Shown in pieces: positions 10,824-22,232 of a stretch of DNA of 64,000 nt. A program made the position numbers and the translations under genes. The stretch comes from Hygrophila difformis (Eukaryota; Streptophyta; Magnoliopsida; Lamiales; Acanthaceae): the NCBI GenBank assembly GCA_030278955.1, contig JAOANR010000003.1, forward strand, positions 35,482,054-35,546,053. Reading direction: 5' to 3'. The stretch's first letter is position 1, and every line of letters starts with the position of its first letter. Below the pieces are notes generated by a model. The model worked only from the letters and a program-made list of their open reading frames with translations, was not told the DNA's origin and did not search any database.

Positions 10824-12175
10824 CTAGACTGGTACCAGCTTTCCATGGTAGATCGCTTCCACGATATCCTCCGTGGCTTCGTACATTCGTATCTCACGAT
10901 TCTGAGGGCAACATGGTGAGATATGACCTCTAGCTCCACACTTCCAACAGTTGTAGTCTTTGAAACTTTCGTTGGCTCGGGTATGGGCTCGTCTGAACGT
11001 TCTTTTTGACGTTGTTCTCCCCGTGCTCCTTGCTGCTGAGCTAGTTGAGCTTTGGGATGAACTCTTCGTCGTCCCCGTTCTTTGTCCAGTTTTGTATGTT
11101 CTGGCTTTACTCTTGGACCACCATGCTCTCCTTCTTCGGAATGGAGGTCTTCTGAAACTCATGCTGTATGAGCCTTGACTCTTCTTTTTTTTCTTCTCTT
11201 TTCTTCTGATTCTCCTATAACTGTAGGAAAATCATTATTCTCACAGCAAAGAGGAGTTCTTTTTATTTTACCTCTTAGTCTTGTGATGTTCTTTTGGGCT
11301 GCTGCCTGTTGACACCATTCTTTGAGCTTATCGTTTAGGAAGGACATTCTTCGAGCTATTGAAGCCACCGTACCAGGGGTACTGAGTATGATTGGATCAA
11401 CATCTCTCTCCATGGGCTGCAAATCTTTGCAAAGAACATGGGGGCATGCTACTTCGGACGTCATCTTACTCCGAAAGAAATATTTACAAAACCAGTAGAT
11501 ATATTCATCTACTGCACAAATACTTCTTAACTCTAGTCCCAAGAGGGCTTGGGTATAGACCTTGGCCTTTTCGGATTCATTTTCTTCAAAATAACCATCT
11601 CCTACGAAATGGGTTTTGAATAGGATGCCAAATCGCTCACAGATTGTGCTTTTAGATTCTCCCTCAAGGATTTGTTCTTTCAGCACTGCTGTGGAATTTT
11701 ACCAGCCAAGCTTTGCAGATCCTTCGAGGCTCAGCTCTATCAATCTGACCAAGTTCACTTTGTCGAGGTCCAAGATGGTTGCTGCAATTTTCATTGAAGC
11801 TACCAATTCGTCGATCAGCTCCTCGATGTTTCGGAAGTTGATAATATCGAGATTCAATATTATACCATATGGATTTAATGGTTGGAGCACCGTCTTGGCC
11901 CAGGATGAGGAATCTGGTGACCTACTCGGGTTCCGTACTGGGTTACTTCTGGGATTGATCATCACCTCCGAATACCTATTCATGTTGAAGTCTGTACTTT
12001 CTCTCATTGGAACATCAGGGGTTCTTTCGTAGGTTACGGTAGATCCTGATTCTTCCGCATAATCCAATTAAAGAACTTCATTGGGTTTTACATTAATTAG
12101 ATCCATAATCCCAAGTTGGGAAAATGATTCTGCTAATTCTTGAAGATCTGATAGATCTGCCCTGGAAACACTCAT
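10824..12175 (-). pseudogene. Endogenous caulimovirid coat-protein ORF, broken
   Basis: Remnant of the capsid protein of an endogenous pararetrovirus, related to Caulimoviridae of plants. The ATG is at 12173-12175. Recognised features are a central capsid block (NPYGIILNLDIINF, SMKIAATILDL), a conserved region with VDEYIYWFCKYFF, a Lys/Arg-rich basic tract and a CX2CX4HX4C zinc knuckle (CWKCGARGHISPCC) near the C-terminus. Breaks are an in-frame stop at 12068-12070, another near 11699-11701, and a frameshift near 11160. Its ATG overlaps the end of the upstream small ORF in an ATGA arrangement that the inserted LTR element disrupted. Genus is not assigned, and it could not produce a functional capsid as it stands. 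Confidence 0.8.
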
Positions 12176-12193
12176 TCTACTGTGTTCAGGAGA

Positions 12194-12198
12194 TCGAT
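12194..12198. repeat. Target-site duplication TCGAT, left copy
   Basis: TCGAT directly precedes the TGTAACGATC start of the inserted LTR element and recurs at 20939-20943 directly after its terminal TTACA. The minus-strand viral sequence reads continuously across the two copies when the insert is skipped. Confidence 0.9.
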
Positions 12199-15100
12199 TG
12201 TAACGATCTGAATATTTTGTATGCCAAATAAATAAATTCAAATTGTTTTGAACTACGTAATGACTTGATCCCTTCACAGGGTACGTAGGCAACTTGGAAA
12301 TTTCAATTCTGGGTTCAGTTAAACAATATAATAAAATAACACAAACAATATCAAACAATAAAACACAATAATACAATCACACAATCAAACACTATCACAA
12401 TATAAAAAGGACCTTAGTTCCGAGGACGAAGTTGATTCTTAAGGAGGGTAGACTGTAATACCCGAGACTTTTAATAATAAAAAATAGAATTAAATCCGAA
12501 GAGCGATGGAATTTTGATTCCAAGAACCCGTGAAGTCAGAAATGCACGGGAGTCAAAAGACGACGAATTAGAAGCCGACGAATCCAAACTCGTAGGAATT
12601 AAGATTTCAAACATGAAATCAATTTAAGTCGAAATAAACTTCACATAGGAATCATGATCTGAGAATAACCCGAAAAATCGAGCCCGAAAACGTAGGAGGA
12701 TAGAAACCCGAAAGAGAGGAGAAAAGGCCCGACGGATCGCATGGCCCGGACCACGACGCAGCCCTACCGAGAGCCGCACGGTGGCCGTGCGGTCTGCGGA
12801 GATTCCGCGCCACGGCCGCGGGGTCGAGCAGGATGCGATCAAGTTTCACTTTTCGACGATTTCTTACCTTATTTTCGACCCCCGACTTTGGCAACTCAAT
12901 CCCAGTCGAGGGAAGGAGTATATGGACGGATTTTGAGGTCTTGGAACTCATAATTTCATCCAAAGTAACCCTAGCAGCCCCCTCTCCTCTCAATTCTCTC
13001 CAAACTTCTTCCAAAACCCGAAAACACCAAGTTCTTGCTTTCCGACCACTTTCCGGCGACGAAATCCGACCAAGGAAGAGTGTGGAACAAAGATTCAAGG
13101 ATTCCAGATTGTTAGTAAGTAGTTTTTAAGTTTTTTTCACCTTTTCAAGTCGGAAAATTCGATATAACCCTAGATTTTCACTTTGGATTCCGATTCGTAG
13201 CCAAAGGAGGAAGGATCGTGTTGAGGAGATCCGTTCGTGACGATCCGCAGATTCCGGATGACCCCGAGACTGTTTAGGACTCATATCAAGTAAGATAATG
13301 TCTTACATTTCAATATCGGTGGCTTAGGATCGTTCGAAACATTAGTTTTAACCAAAACACTAAAATCGCACTTAAAAGTTTCACTTTTGCGCATTTTCTG
13401 AGATCGAATGAAAAACCCTATTTCAAGAATCCGAAGCAAAAAACTCCGAACTAGAAATTTGTTCCTAACATCTTAATCTAAGTTGTTTCAAAATTTCACG
13501 TATTTCCATCAAGTTTTGATATCCTAAAACGCGTCGGACATTTTCTGAATTGAATGGCTTTTTCGAAAAACTTGACAGCATGCCTAGTCGAACTTGATGT
13601 GCATTTTTTTATCACTTTCGGTCAAAAATAATCATTGGTGTAAAAATAAAAGTTGTAGATAATTATCTCAAGATTATGGCTGTAAAATTTCGTGCATTTT
13701 CATTAACATTTGAATGGCCAAAACTTGATTTGAACAGACTGTGTTTTTGAAGGAAACTTTGACAGATTTTGAATCCGAGCTTAATGAATTAATCTGACTT
13801 AATCCTTAATGATTTTCATAAAATGCCTCTAATAAAACTTGCTTATTTTAGTGTGCTGTAAGTGCCTGTAAATTTTCATAAATTTTAGAGGTCGTTTGCT
13901 ATGTTGAAAACTTGTTTGAAAATCAGTGCGCTGTTTTAGAAAAGTTGAGAGATTTTATGTTTTGAAGAGATTGAAAAATTTCACTTACTTCCTCACCTAA
14001 TTTCGAAGAACTTAAAACACGAAAAATGTTCTTTAGCATGTTTTTGAAGTGCTGTATAAATTTCAAATCGATTGCTTTTAAATTGAATTTTTAAACTAAA
14101 AAGACGTAAACTTTGATAACGAATATTTTTTTAACATGTGAGATTTGGAATTTCTAAACAAACGATCGAAACTCTCCTTGAACAATAAAATCAAACTTTC
14201 AAAAATCCAGTCACAAGTGACACCTAGGAGGATTGGTTAAGCTTGCACTTTGAATTCATCGTGTCCTCGACATTTAGATGGGTTGGTTAAGCTTTGCACC
14301 TTGAATCCATCATGTCCTCGATATTTAGATGAGTTGGTTAAGCATTGCACCTAGAATCCCCCATGTTCGTTATATAAAATCGCGTTACACTAAGTTGAAA
14401 TGATATCGGTTACATAAGTAGGGGGTGAGTGCTCTGCAGGGTGCCCCTCTAACTTGAAACTCGTGTCCGATGGGACGATATGAAAAATTGCCAAAACGGC
14501 CAATGAAAACTAGTCTACACCCTCGTGTGTATCCGCATAGGTTACTCGAGGCTCCGGAGTGGTACTGTGTATGGCTTGAAAAGCGGGTTGCTTCGGCAAT
14601 CTTCCGAAAACTAAATTGACTGCGGTCGCCGGATCGTCGGCTAAATGAAAAATGACGAAATTGGCTGCGCTCGCCGGATCGCCGGCTAAATGAACTATTA
14701 TTAAGATTGTGGAGTAATGGGGAAAATTAAAAGACTTAGATTTCTCTTTAAATTATGTCTTTACTTATGTTATTAAATTAATTACTATGTCATGTTTTAA
14801 AATTATGCCTATGCCTTAAATTATCATTTTTAAATTTAATTTGGCTATGAGAATATGTGTATTAAATTCTTGTCTATCATTTAGTCAAATTACATGTTCC
14901 AAATATACATGTTTAAACCCATCTAAGTTATGTTTAAATTTAGGTCCATGATTAAATTATTATTTATGAATTTAAATGTGTCTTTAAATTATGCGAACTA
15001 AGTTCTTACTTTTATATTGGTAAATAAAACGTTTTATATGCATGATTAAAGGTATGATTTTAGTTATTAAAATTACACTCCTTTATTGTTATGTTAGGGA

Positions 15101-15481
15101 TTGTCTTACTCAGTATTTTATATACTAATAAAACCCGTTGTTTAATTTTCTTTTACAGAGTATGGAGAAATAGAATGAGCATGCGTGCATATTGGGGCTC
15201 GTGAATTAAATTAATATCTGTGAATGTTGCATTTTATTAGACTTAAATTACTTACTGCATTTTGGCCATGTCGGCCCAAGTTATATTTCCGCTGCAACTT
15301 ATTTTATTATTGTGGATGATATTATATTATTTTAAAATTAAATCTTTTTTGCTCGCTTTTAAATTATTTTTGAAATACCTTTAGCCTTGCATCTCTCAAG
15401 TGAGCTCGAATGAAGTCGTGTCTTGCTTGGGAGGTGTGGCGGTGGCATCCCGACCTGTGTTATCAAATCCGGGGTGTTACA
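12199..15481 (+). repeat. 5' LTR (extended form)
   Basis: Begins TGTAACGATC right after the TCGAT duplication and ends GGGGTGTTACA before the PBS. Bases 12199-12453 are an extension that ends in AAGGAGGGTAGAC. The common LTR body of the family then starts at 12454 with TGTAATACCCGAG. A GC-rich dyad module lies at about 12755-12825 and a 50-51-bp tandem triplication at 14230-14365. Compared with the 3' copy it lacks about 29 bp near 12421. Confidence 0.88.
14230..14365. repeat. Tandem 50-51-bp repeat in the 5' LTR, three units
   Basis: Units start at 14230, 14280 and 14331, each built on GGTTGGTTAAGC...TTGCACC...GAATCC and, in the first two, CATGTCCTCGATATTTAGAT-like ends. The same triplet is present in the 3' LTR at about 19688-19823, so it predates the insertion. 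Confidence 0.8.
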
Positions 15482-15484
15482 AGT

Positions 15485-15498
15485 TGGTATCAGAGCCC
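15485..15498 (+). other. Primer-binding site, initiator tRNA-Met type
   Basis: TGGTATCAGAGCCC lies 3 bp after the terminal TTACA of the 5' LTR. It is complementary to the 3' end of plant initiator tRNA-Met, the usual primer of chromoviruses. Confidence 0.9.
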
Positions 15499-16088
15499 GG
15501 AATATTTTTAAAGCTATTATTATTTTTAAACCTATTATTTTAAAAGCTAGTGTTATTTTTAAAACTATCACTTTTGGAGCCCAAACTTTTAGCCTAAATT
15601 ATTTTACTTACAATTATTATTTCCATAGCCCAAATTTTGAGCCCAAAATTTTTAGCCCAATATTTAATTATGTTAGCTCAAATATTTTGGCCCAATACCC
15701 ATATTTTTACTTGAGCCCAAATAATTTATTACTTTTGGCCCAATATAGTGGCCAAAACCTTTTACCCTTATTTTTAAATTATCCATGAAATAAATTTTTA
15801 TTTTTAAAAGTCCATGGAAAAATAAATAGATGCATTGCATGAACTAAATTATTTTCGGGGGGTTTGCATGTGCATATGCATACATAAATATTTGTGTTAA
15901 CCTATTATGTGAATCATTTCTGATACATAACCTTCTCACTCTAGTGTTCAACTTGACCTTGAGCCTTGACTTAGAAGCGTTAGCTTGAGACTAATTGTGC
16001 CTTAGTTTTAGATCTTGATCGTCTATGCTTAGCATGCGCATAACTATTCTCTACCTTTTTCCATAGATCTTCACCTAGACAATATATT
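15499..16088 (+). other. Untranslated leader of the non-autonomous element
   Basis: AT-rich, with repeated GCCCAAA blocks and then a TCCATGGAAAAATAAAT ... TGCATTGCATG stretch. The same order of blocks is recognisable on the minus strand at 34209-34620, so the two elements share leader as well as ORF. No coding potential was found. Confidence 0.6.
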
Positions 16089-16430
16089 ATGACTTGTCGA
16101 GAAACCTAATGATGAAAACGATGAGTGCGTAGATTGACACCCAACAGAATATACGATACTTTAAACACCGCATAGCTCAACTTGAAGTTGACCTACCACA
16201 TTTCTGAAATTTAAGAGCGGCTGACTGTGAACACATAAATAACCTAGAGACCCAAGTTCAAAAACTTACGGAATGAAATGAAGCAATGATAGATAGGATC
16301 AAAGCCCAAAGGGATGGATCTGCTCTATCTTACCGACATCCTAATACCATTCAATCCCGTGGAGAATCATTTAGCGGAGCCGAACCCAGTCCCAAGCCCA
16401 ACGGAGGAAGACCCTACCAACGAGGCTTAA
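16089..16430 (+). pseudogene. Degenerate small coiled-coil ORF upstream of gag
   Basis: No single open frame remains, but reading through stops gives TQQNIRYFKHRIAQLE, NLRAADCEHINNLETQVQKL and, in another frame, AEPNPVPSPTEEDP before a TAA at 16428-16430. These blocks align in order with the nearly intact minus-strand ORF at 33726-34208 (SQQNIQQLKHRVAQLE, NLRKAEHHRTNQLEQQI, ANPSPVPSPVEEDP). The protein would be about 110-160 residues: an N-terminal coiled coil with heptad-like hydrophobics, then a Pro/acidic tail. Its function is unknown. It sits between leader and gag, a position not occupied by an ORF in the standard chromovirus plan. Confidence 0.65.
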
Positions 16431-16816
16431 GGAGATTGAAGATTATAAACGCTATCTATCTGCTTTTGTCTAGCTATTCCTTTCCGAGAATAGAAGCACT
16501 ATTTCATCTCCTATCTTTGTACGAAAATTCCTCATATGGAAAAAAAAATGCAAGTCCCGATCTATTATTACAACACTCCTATTATTCCAAAAAAGAAAAA
16601 TCTTGATGAAATCTTATTAAACCCTACACCCTACTGCGCCACGTCCAAGCAACAAAACCTTAAACTCTAAACGCCGCACCATATAAACAACTCTAAATAC
16701 TACACTACATAATACACTCTAAACAACTCCTATTAACACCATTTGATTCAACAAATTATTATTTTTCCAACACTCTATTAAATCCTTAGAATCAAATCCT
16801 TGTGCGTTGTGACAGA
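16431..16816 (+). other. Spacer between small ORF remnant and gag
   Basis: Contains short frames only (for example to 16606), with C/A-rich low-complexity sequence near 16620-16740. No domain recognised. Confidence 0.4.
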
Positions 16817-17579
16817 ATGGCACCAAGAGGAAGACCTCGCAATCAACCCACCCCACCCCACACCAACGAAGAGCCACGACAACCCAACGTACCAGTACAA
16901 AACGTTGGTGCACCCAATCAAAGAGGGTAAGAAGCCCTTATGCCTAGTAACGTAGACGGACGCCTAAGGACCATAGGGGAAGCTCTGGTCGTGTTAGGGA
17001 ACGCACTAGTCAACCAGGGGCAAGACAAGATTAAGAGCAACCGCAGAGATGATAATAAGTCGTGGAAGCCATCTTCGTGAAGGCCCGAATAGACCGCCTC
17101 GAGGCAACAAAGGGAGAAACAAGAGGATAGTCTTCAACCATGGTGACTATGCGCCACCATGTCCAAAGTGTGGTAAACCACATCTGGCGAGAGGGTGCCC
17201 TCAGCCCGGAGCGTGCTTTCGATATGGTCGATTTGGTCATCGGCTGCGTGACTGCCGGACGCGGATAGAGAACATTAACAAGAGAGAGGACGTGACCATT
17301 AAACCTGACCAGCCACAGAACCCGGACAGTCGAGATGACAACCGTGGTACAGTCATACCACGTTGCCCGCTGTGCCACAAAGCACATCTGGTGCGCGAAT
17401 GCCCAAGGCATGGAACTTGTTATAGATGTGGTGGGGAAGACAACATGATTAGAGAATGCAATATTCGTGAGGAGATGATTGAGAAGAGGCTAGATTTGGT
17501 GAACCTTCAACAAAGAAATCAAGGAAGAACTTTAGGACAACTGAATGACGTCGATCAAGCTGACTTGCCAGCTCAGTGA
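16817..17579 (+). pseudogene. Gag remnant with zinc-knuckle cluster
   Basis: The probable gag start is the ATG at 16817 (MAPRGRPRNQPTPP), followed by a stop and frameshift. An open segment at 17049-17579 encodes a nucleocapsid-like part with four knuckle-type motifs: CPKCGKPHLARGC, CFRYGRFGHRLRDC, CPLCHKAHLVREC and CYRCGGEDNMIREC. The second has Tyr in place of the second Cys and the fourth lacks the His, so at most two look metal-competent. The capsid-forming middle of Gag is missing. Such motifs bind retroelement RNA during packaging. No pol follows; the polypurine tract begins about 80 bp downstream. Confidence 0.75.
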
Positions 17580-17657
17580 GAAATGATCGTATACAGCATT
17601 ACCCGACCCTATTCCAAGATGATGCGACCACAGTTATGGGGACATAACTGCAAGCTT

Positions 17658-17670
17658 AAGGAGGGGAGGA
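17658..17670 (+). other. Polypurine tract 1 (upstream)
   Basis: AAGGAGGGGAGGA lies directly before TGTAACGACC, the first base of the extended 3' LTR. The matching 5' LTR end at 12199 is flanked by a target duplication, so this tract primed plus-strand synthesis for the event that made this insertion. Confidence 0.8.
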
Positions 17671-20600
17671 TGTAACGACCCAAATATTTTGTATCCCAAA
17701 TAAACAAATTCGAATTGTTTTGAACTACGTAATGACTTGATCCCTTCACAGGGTACGTAGGCAACTTGGAAATTTCAATTCTGGGTTCAGTCAAATAATA
17801 TAATAAAATAACACAAACAATATCAAACAATAAAACACAATAATATAATCACACAATCAAACAATATCACAATATAGAAAGGACCTTAGTTCCGAGCTCG
17901 CGAGAAGCTAAAGCGCAACTTCAAGGACGAAGTTGATTCTTAAGGAGGGTAGACTGTAATACCCGAGACTTTTAATAAGAAGAAATAGAATTAATCCGAA
18001 GAGCAAAGGAATTTTGATTCCAAGAACCCGTGAAGTCGGAAATGCACGGGAGTCAAAAGACTACGAATTAGAAGCCGACGAATCCAAACTCGTAGGAATT
18101 AAGATTTCAAACATGAAATCAATTTAAGGCGAAATAAACTTAACATAGGAATCATAATCCGAGAATGACCCGAAAAATCGAGCCCGAAAACGTAGGAGGA
18201 TAGAAAACCGAAAGAGATGAGAAAAGGCCCGACGGATCGCACGGCCCGGACCACAACGCAGCCCTACTGAGAGCCACGCGGTGGCCGCGCGGTCTGGGGA
18301 GATTCCGCGCCACGGCCGCGGGGTCGAGCAGGATGCGATCAAGTTTCACTTTTCGACGATTTCTTACCTTATTTTCGAACCCCGACTTTGGCAACTCAAT
18401 CCCAGTCGAGGGAAGGAGTATATGGACGGATTTTGAGGTCTTGGAACTCATAATTTCATCCAAAAGCAGCCCTCTCCTCTCAATTCTCTCCAAACTTCTT
18501 CCAAAATCCGAAAACACCAAGTTCTTGCTTTCCGACCACTTTCCGGCGATGAAATCCGACCAAGGAAGAGTGTGGAAAAAGATTCAAGGATCTAGATTGT
18601 TGGTAAGTAGTTTTTAAGTTTTTGTTCACCTTTTCAAGTCCGAAAATTCGATATAACCCTAGATTTTCACTTTCGATTCCAATTCGTGGCCAAAGGAGGA
18701 AGGATCGTGTTGAGGAAATCCGTTCGTGACGATCCGTAGATTCCGGACGACCCGGAGACTGTTTAGGACTCATATCAAGTAAGTGGCTTAGGATCGTTCG
18801 AAACATTAGTTTTAATCAAAACACTAAAATCGCACTTAAAAGATTCACTTTTGTGCATTTTCTGAGATCAAATGAAAAACCCTATTTCGAGAATCCGAAG
18901 TGAAAAACTCCGAACTAGAAATTTGTTCCTAACATCTTATTCTAGGTTGTGTCAAAATTTCACGGATTTTCATCAAGTTTTGATACCCCAAAACGCGTCG
19001 GATATTTTCTGAATTGCATGGCTTTTTCGAAAAACTTGACAGCATGCCTAGTCAAACTTGATGTGCATTTTTCTCACTTTCGGTCAAAACTAATCTTTGG
19101 TGTAAAAATAAAAGTTGTAGATAATTGTCTCAAGATTATGCCTGTAAAATTTCGTGCATTTTCATTAACGTTTGGATGGTCAAAACTCAATTTGAACAGA
19201 CTGTGTTTTTGAAGGAAACTTTGACAGATTTTGAATCCGAGCTTAATGACTTAATCTGACTGAATCCTTAATGATATTGCATAAAAAGCCTCTAATAAAA
19301 CTTGCTTATTTTAGTGTTAAGTGCCTGTAAATTTTCATAAATTTTGGAGGTCGTTTGCTATGTCGAAAACTTGTTTGAAAATCAGTGCGTTGTTTTAGAA
19401 AAGTTGACAGATTTTATGTTTTGAAGAGATTGCAAAATTTCACTTACTTCCTCACCTAATTTCAAAGAACTTAAAACACGAAAAATGTTCGTTAGCATGT
19501 TTTTGAAGTGCTGTATAAATTTCAAATCGATTATATTTAAATTGAATTTTTAAACTAAAAAGGCGTAAACTGTGATAACGAATATTTTTTAACTTGTGTG
19601 ATTTGGAATTTCTAAACAAAAGATCGAAACTCTCTTTGAACGATAAAATCAAACTTTCAAAAATCCAGTTACAAGTGACACCTAGGAGGATTGGTTAAGC
19701 TTGCACCTTGAATTCATCGTGTCCTCGACATTTAGATGGGTTGGTTAAGCTTTGCACCTTGAATCCATCATGTCCTCAATATTTAGATGAGTTGGTTAAG
19801 CATTGCACCTAGAATCCCCCGTGTCCGTTATATAAAATCCCGTTACACTAAGTTGAAATGATATCGGTTATGTAAGTAGGGGGTGAGTGCTCTGCAGGGT
19901 GCCCCTTTAACTTGAAACTCGTGCCCGATGGGACGATATGAAAAATTGCCAAAACGGCCAATGAAAACTAGTCTACACTCTCGTGTGTATCCGCATGAGT
20001 TACTCGACGCTCCGGAGTGATACTGTGTATGGCGTGAAAAGCGGGTTGCTTCGGCAATCTTCCGAAAACTAAATTGACTGCGGTCACCGGATCGCCGGCT
20101 AAATGAAAAATGACGAAATTGGCTGCGGCCGCCGGATCGCCGGCTAAATGAAATATTATTGAGATTTTGGAGTAATGTGGAAAATTAAAAGACTTTGATT
20201 TCTCTTTAAATTATGTCTTTACTTATGTTATTAAATTAATTACTATGTCATGTTTTAAAATTATGCCTATGCCTTAAATTATCATTATGAAATTTAATTT
20301 GGCTATGAGAATATGTGTATTAAATTCTTGTCTATCACTTAGTCAAATTAAATGTTCCAAATATGCATGTTTAAACCCATTTAAGTTATGTTTAAATTTA
20401 GGTCCATGTTTAAATTATTATTTATAAATTTAAATGTGTCTTTAAATTATGCGAATTAAATTTTTACTTTTATATTGGTAAATAAAATATTTTATATGCA
20501 TGATTAAAGGTATGATTTTAGTTATTAAAATTACACTCCTTTATTGTTATGTTAGGGATTGTCTTACTCAGTATTTTATATACTGATAAAACCTGTTATT

Positions 20601-20938
20601 TAATTTTCTTTTACAGAGTATGGAGAAATGACATGAGCTTGCACGCATATTGGGGCTCGGAAATTAAATTAATATCTGTGAATGTTGTATTTTATTAGAC
20701 TTAAATTACTTACTGCATTTTGGCCATGTCGGCCCAAGTTATATTTCCGCAGCGACTTATTTTATTATTGTGGATGATATTATATTATTTTAAAATAAAT
20801 CTTTTTGGCTCGCTTTTAAATTATTTTTGAAATACCTTTAGCCTTGCATCCCTCAAGTGAGCTCGAATGAAGTCGTGTCTTGCTTGGGAGGTGTGGCGGT
20901 GGCATCTCGGCCTGGGTTATCAAATCCGGGGTGTTACA
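17671..20938 (+). repeat. 3' LTR (extended form)
   Basis: Starts TGTAACGACC after polypurine tract 1 and ends GTGTTACA before the TCGAT duplication. It is collinear with 12199-15481, including the internal second tract at 17941-17954, the GC-rich module and the 50-bp triplication. Differences from the 5' copy are scattered substitutions plus indels, for example about 25 bp absent near 18780. Confidence 0.88.
17941..17954 (+). other. Polypurine tract 2, inside the extended LTR
   Basis: TAAGGAGGGTAGAC directly before TGTAATACCCGAG. The same tract occurs at 12440-12453 and, reversed, at 29964-29977. The two solo LTRs of this window start exactly at TGTAATACCCGAG, so in those lineages this tract, not tract 1, defined the LTR end. 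Confidence 0.75.
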
Positions 20939-20943
20939 TCGAT
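20939..20943. repeat. Target-site duplication TCGAT, right copy
   Basis: Matches 12194-12198 and directly follows the terminal TTACA of the 3' LTR. Confidence 0.9.
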
Positions 20944-21306
20944 CATAAGCTCTTCTTGTGATTTCTGTTTTAGAACCATAGTTGCTTTACCCTTTTGATG
21001 TAAAGCTTGTACGGGTCCGAATGCATCTCTAATATTGGCTTGGTTATTCTTGGAAGATCCAGGAATATCCTTCTGTCTTTTCTTGATATTCGAAATATCA
21101 AATTTCAGATTTAAAATCTCTTTCTTTAGATCTTGAAACAATTTCAAGATCTTCTTTGTTAATTGATTCAAGTTATCTATTTTTTCAGGTAAAATTAATA
21201 CCCGATTACCATAATCTTGAATCGTCTTTTGGATTTCTCTTAAGTCTTGTGAAAACTTAGAGCTATCCGGATCAATTTCTTTCCAGTCAGTTCCTCTCAT
21301 TTTCAT
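20939..21306 (-). pseudogene. Endogenous caulimovirid small ORF (coiled coil)
   Basis: Minus-strand frame with its ATG at 21304-21306, about 200 bp downstream of the viral primer site, open to the insertion point of the LTR element. The visible product is about 120 residues and strongly coiled-coil in the middle (TKKILKLFQDLKKEILNLKF), followed by a Lys/Gln-rich tail. Skipping the insert, the frame ends a few codons later at a stop that overlaps the ATG of the coat-protein ORF (ATGA). Small coiled-coil proteins upstream of the coat gene occur in several Caulimoviridae, some of them virion-associated. Exact homology was not recognised. Confidence 0.6.
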
Positions 21307-21504
21307 GAAAGAATTTACTTTTAATAAAATCTTGTCTTATGGACAAGTTCAATAATTTTCTCTGGAAATTTATATTTTTTATTTCCAAAATTTGGAAGAC
21401 TCGTTGGTTTCAAATTAATTGAATCCATTAAAAAGTTAAATCTTCTCCATTAAGAAATAAAGTATTATAAATAATATAATTAATATGTTCTTCAATAAAA
21501 CCTA

Positions 21505-21517
21505 GGCTCTGATACCA
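21505..21517 (-). other. Caulimovirid primer-binding site, tRNA-Met
   Basis: The minus strand reads TGGTATCAGAGCC, the initiator tRNA-Met complement used by Caulimoviridae to start minus-strand DNA. It lies about 200 bp upstream of the first viral ORF and is not flanked by an LTR end, which favours a pararetrovirus over an LTR element. Confidence 0.7.
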
Positions 21518-22210
21518 ATTTTCATGCGCTTTGAGGGTCATTTATACAATGAAAAGTTAAGTTTATTGAAAGAGGACTAAGATGTCCAAAATCAAACTAT
21601 TTGGGGTTTAAATGAAAGAAATGAAAAGTTGTGAAGTTCAGTTGACTTTTCAAATAAGTCCTATGGTCTAAATTCATTCAAGTTATATTTCTAATGGCCT
21701 ATTTTCAGAAATCAAGTTATGGTGGCCTAAAAAAAAATTAACTGCCTTCTGGTGGCCCTTTTTATTCTTTATCCCTATATATATTAATTGAGTGTTTTCC
21801 TTGTAGGCCAATCCAAATTTTATACAGTAATCATACTTTTCAAAATTTTTCTAATCCATTGTAAAGATTTTCCTAATCATTACAATTCAAATTTGAAGTT
21901 GCATTGAGAAGTTGAATAGTTTGCTACAATTATCCCTTGAGCAACCACGAGCATTGGAGTACAATAAAATATAAAAGAAAATAATTCATTGTGGAGGATG
22001 GAACATATAATAACATGACAGAATGATACCTATAAAAAGACACAGAATGGCTGAAATATCAAGACATAATGTACTTATGACTGTTATTAGAAATTAAAAT
22101 GGCGAATTAGAAATTATATACTATCTAGCCTAGTTAAATTCGGGCTAGAACTTTAAATTCTATTACTTTACAAGCTCGAATTACACTGTTCAGGCTCGAG
22201 ACTCGACTCG
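21518..22210 (-). other. Region upstream of the viral primer site, no ORF
   Basis: May hold the pararetroviral promoter: the minus strand has TATATATAGGG near 21773-21785, about 260 bp before the primer site. Beyond about 22000 the sequence changes to ACAGAATG-type motifs (22018-22060) like those at 59195-59600. No coding sequence seen. Confidence 0.4.
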
Positions 22211-22232
22211 ATATCACCCCTAGTTTAAACTA

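Larger units (their letters stand above)
12199..20938 (+). mobile_element. Non-autonomous chromovirus-like LTR element
   Basis: A complete insertion of about 8.7 kb flanked by TCGAT. It starts TGTAAC and ends GTTACA. LTRs of about 3.3 kb (12199-15481 and 17671-20938) enclose an internal region of only 2.2 kb. That region contains a tRNA-iMet PBS, a degenerate small coiled-coil ORF, a gag/zinc-knuckle region and a polypurine tract, but no protease, RT, RNase H or integrase. This matches elements described as terminal-repeat retrotransposons with GAG only. Similarity to the LTR next to the chromodomain integrase at 27531-31155 suggests a Tekay-like partner. The LTRs differ by many substitutions and several indels, so the insertion is not recent. 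Confidence 0.85.

Noticed and set aside
12624..13129. Overlapping ORFs in the LTR (also 18124-18617, 29463-29845, 44341-44796, 45755-46215)
   Set aside because: All lie in the GC-rich U3 region of the LTR family and shift with each indel between copies; they are not conserved as protein.
15485..15498. tRNA-like sequence (also 21505, 50835, 4439 and 57073)
   Set aside because: Only the 3'-end complements of tRNA are present, next to LTR ends or a viral ORF, so these are primer sites, not tRNA genes.
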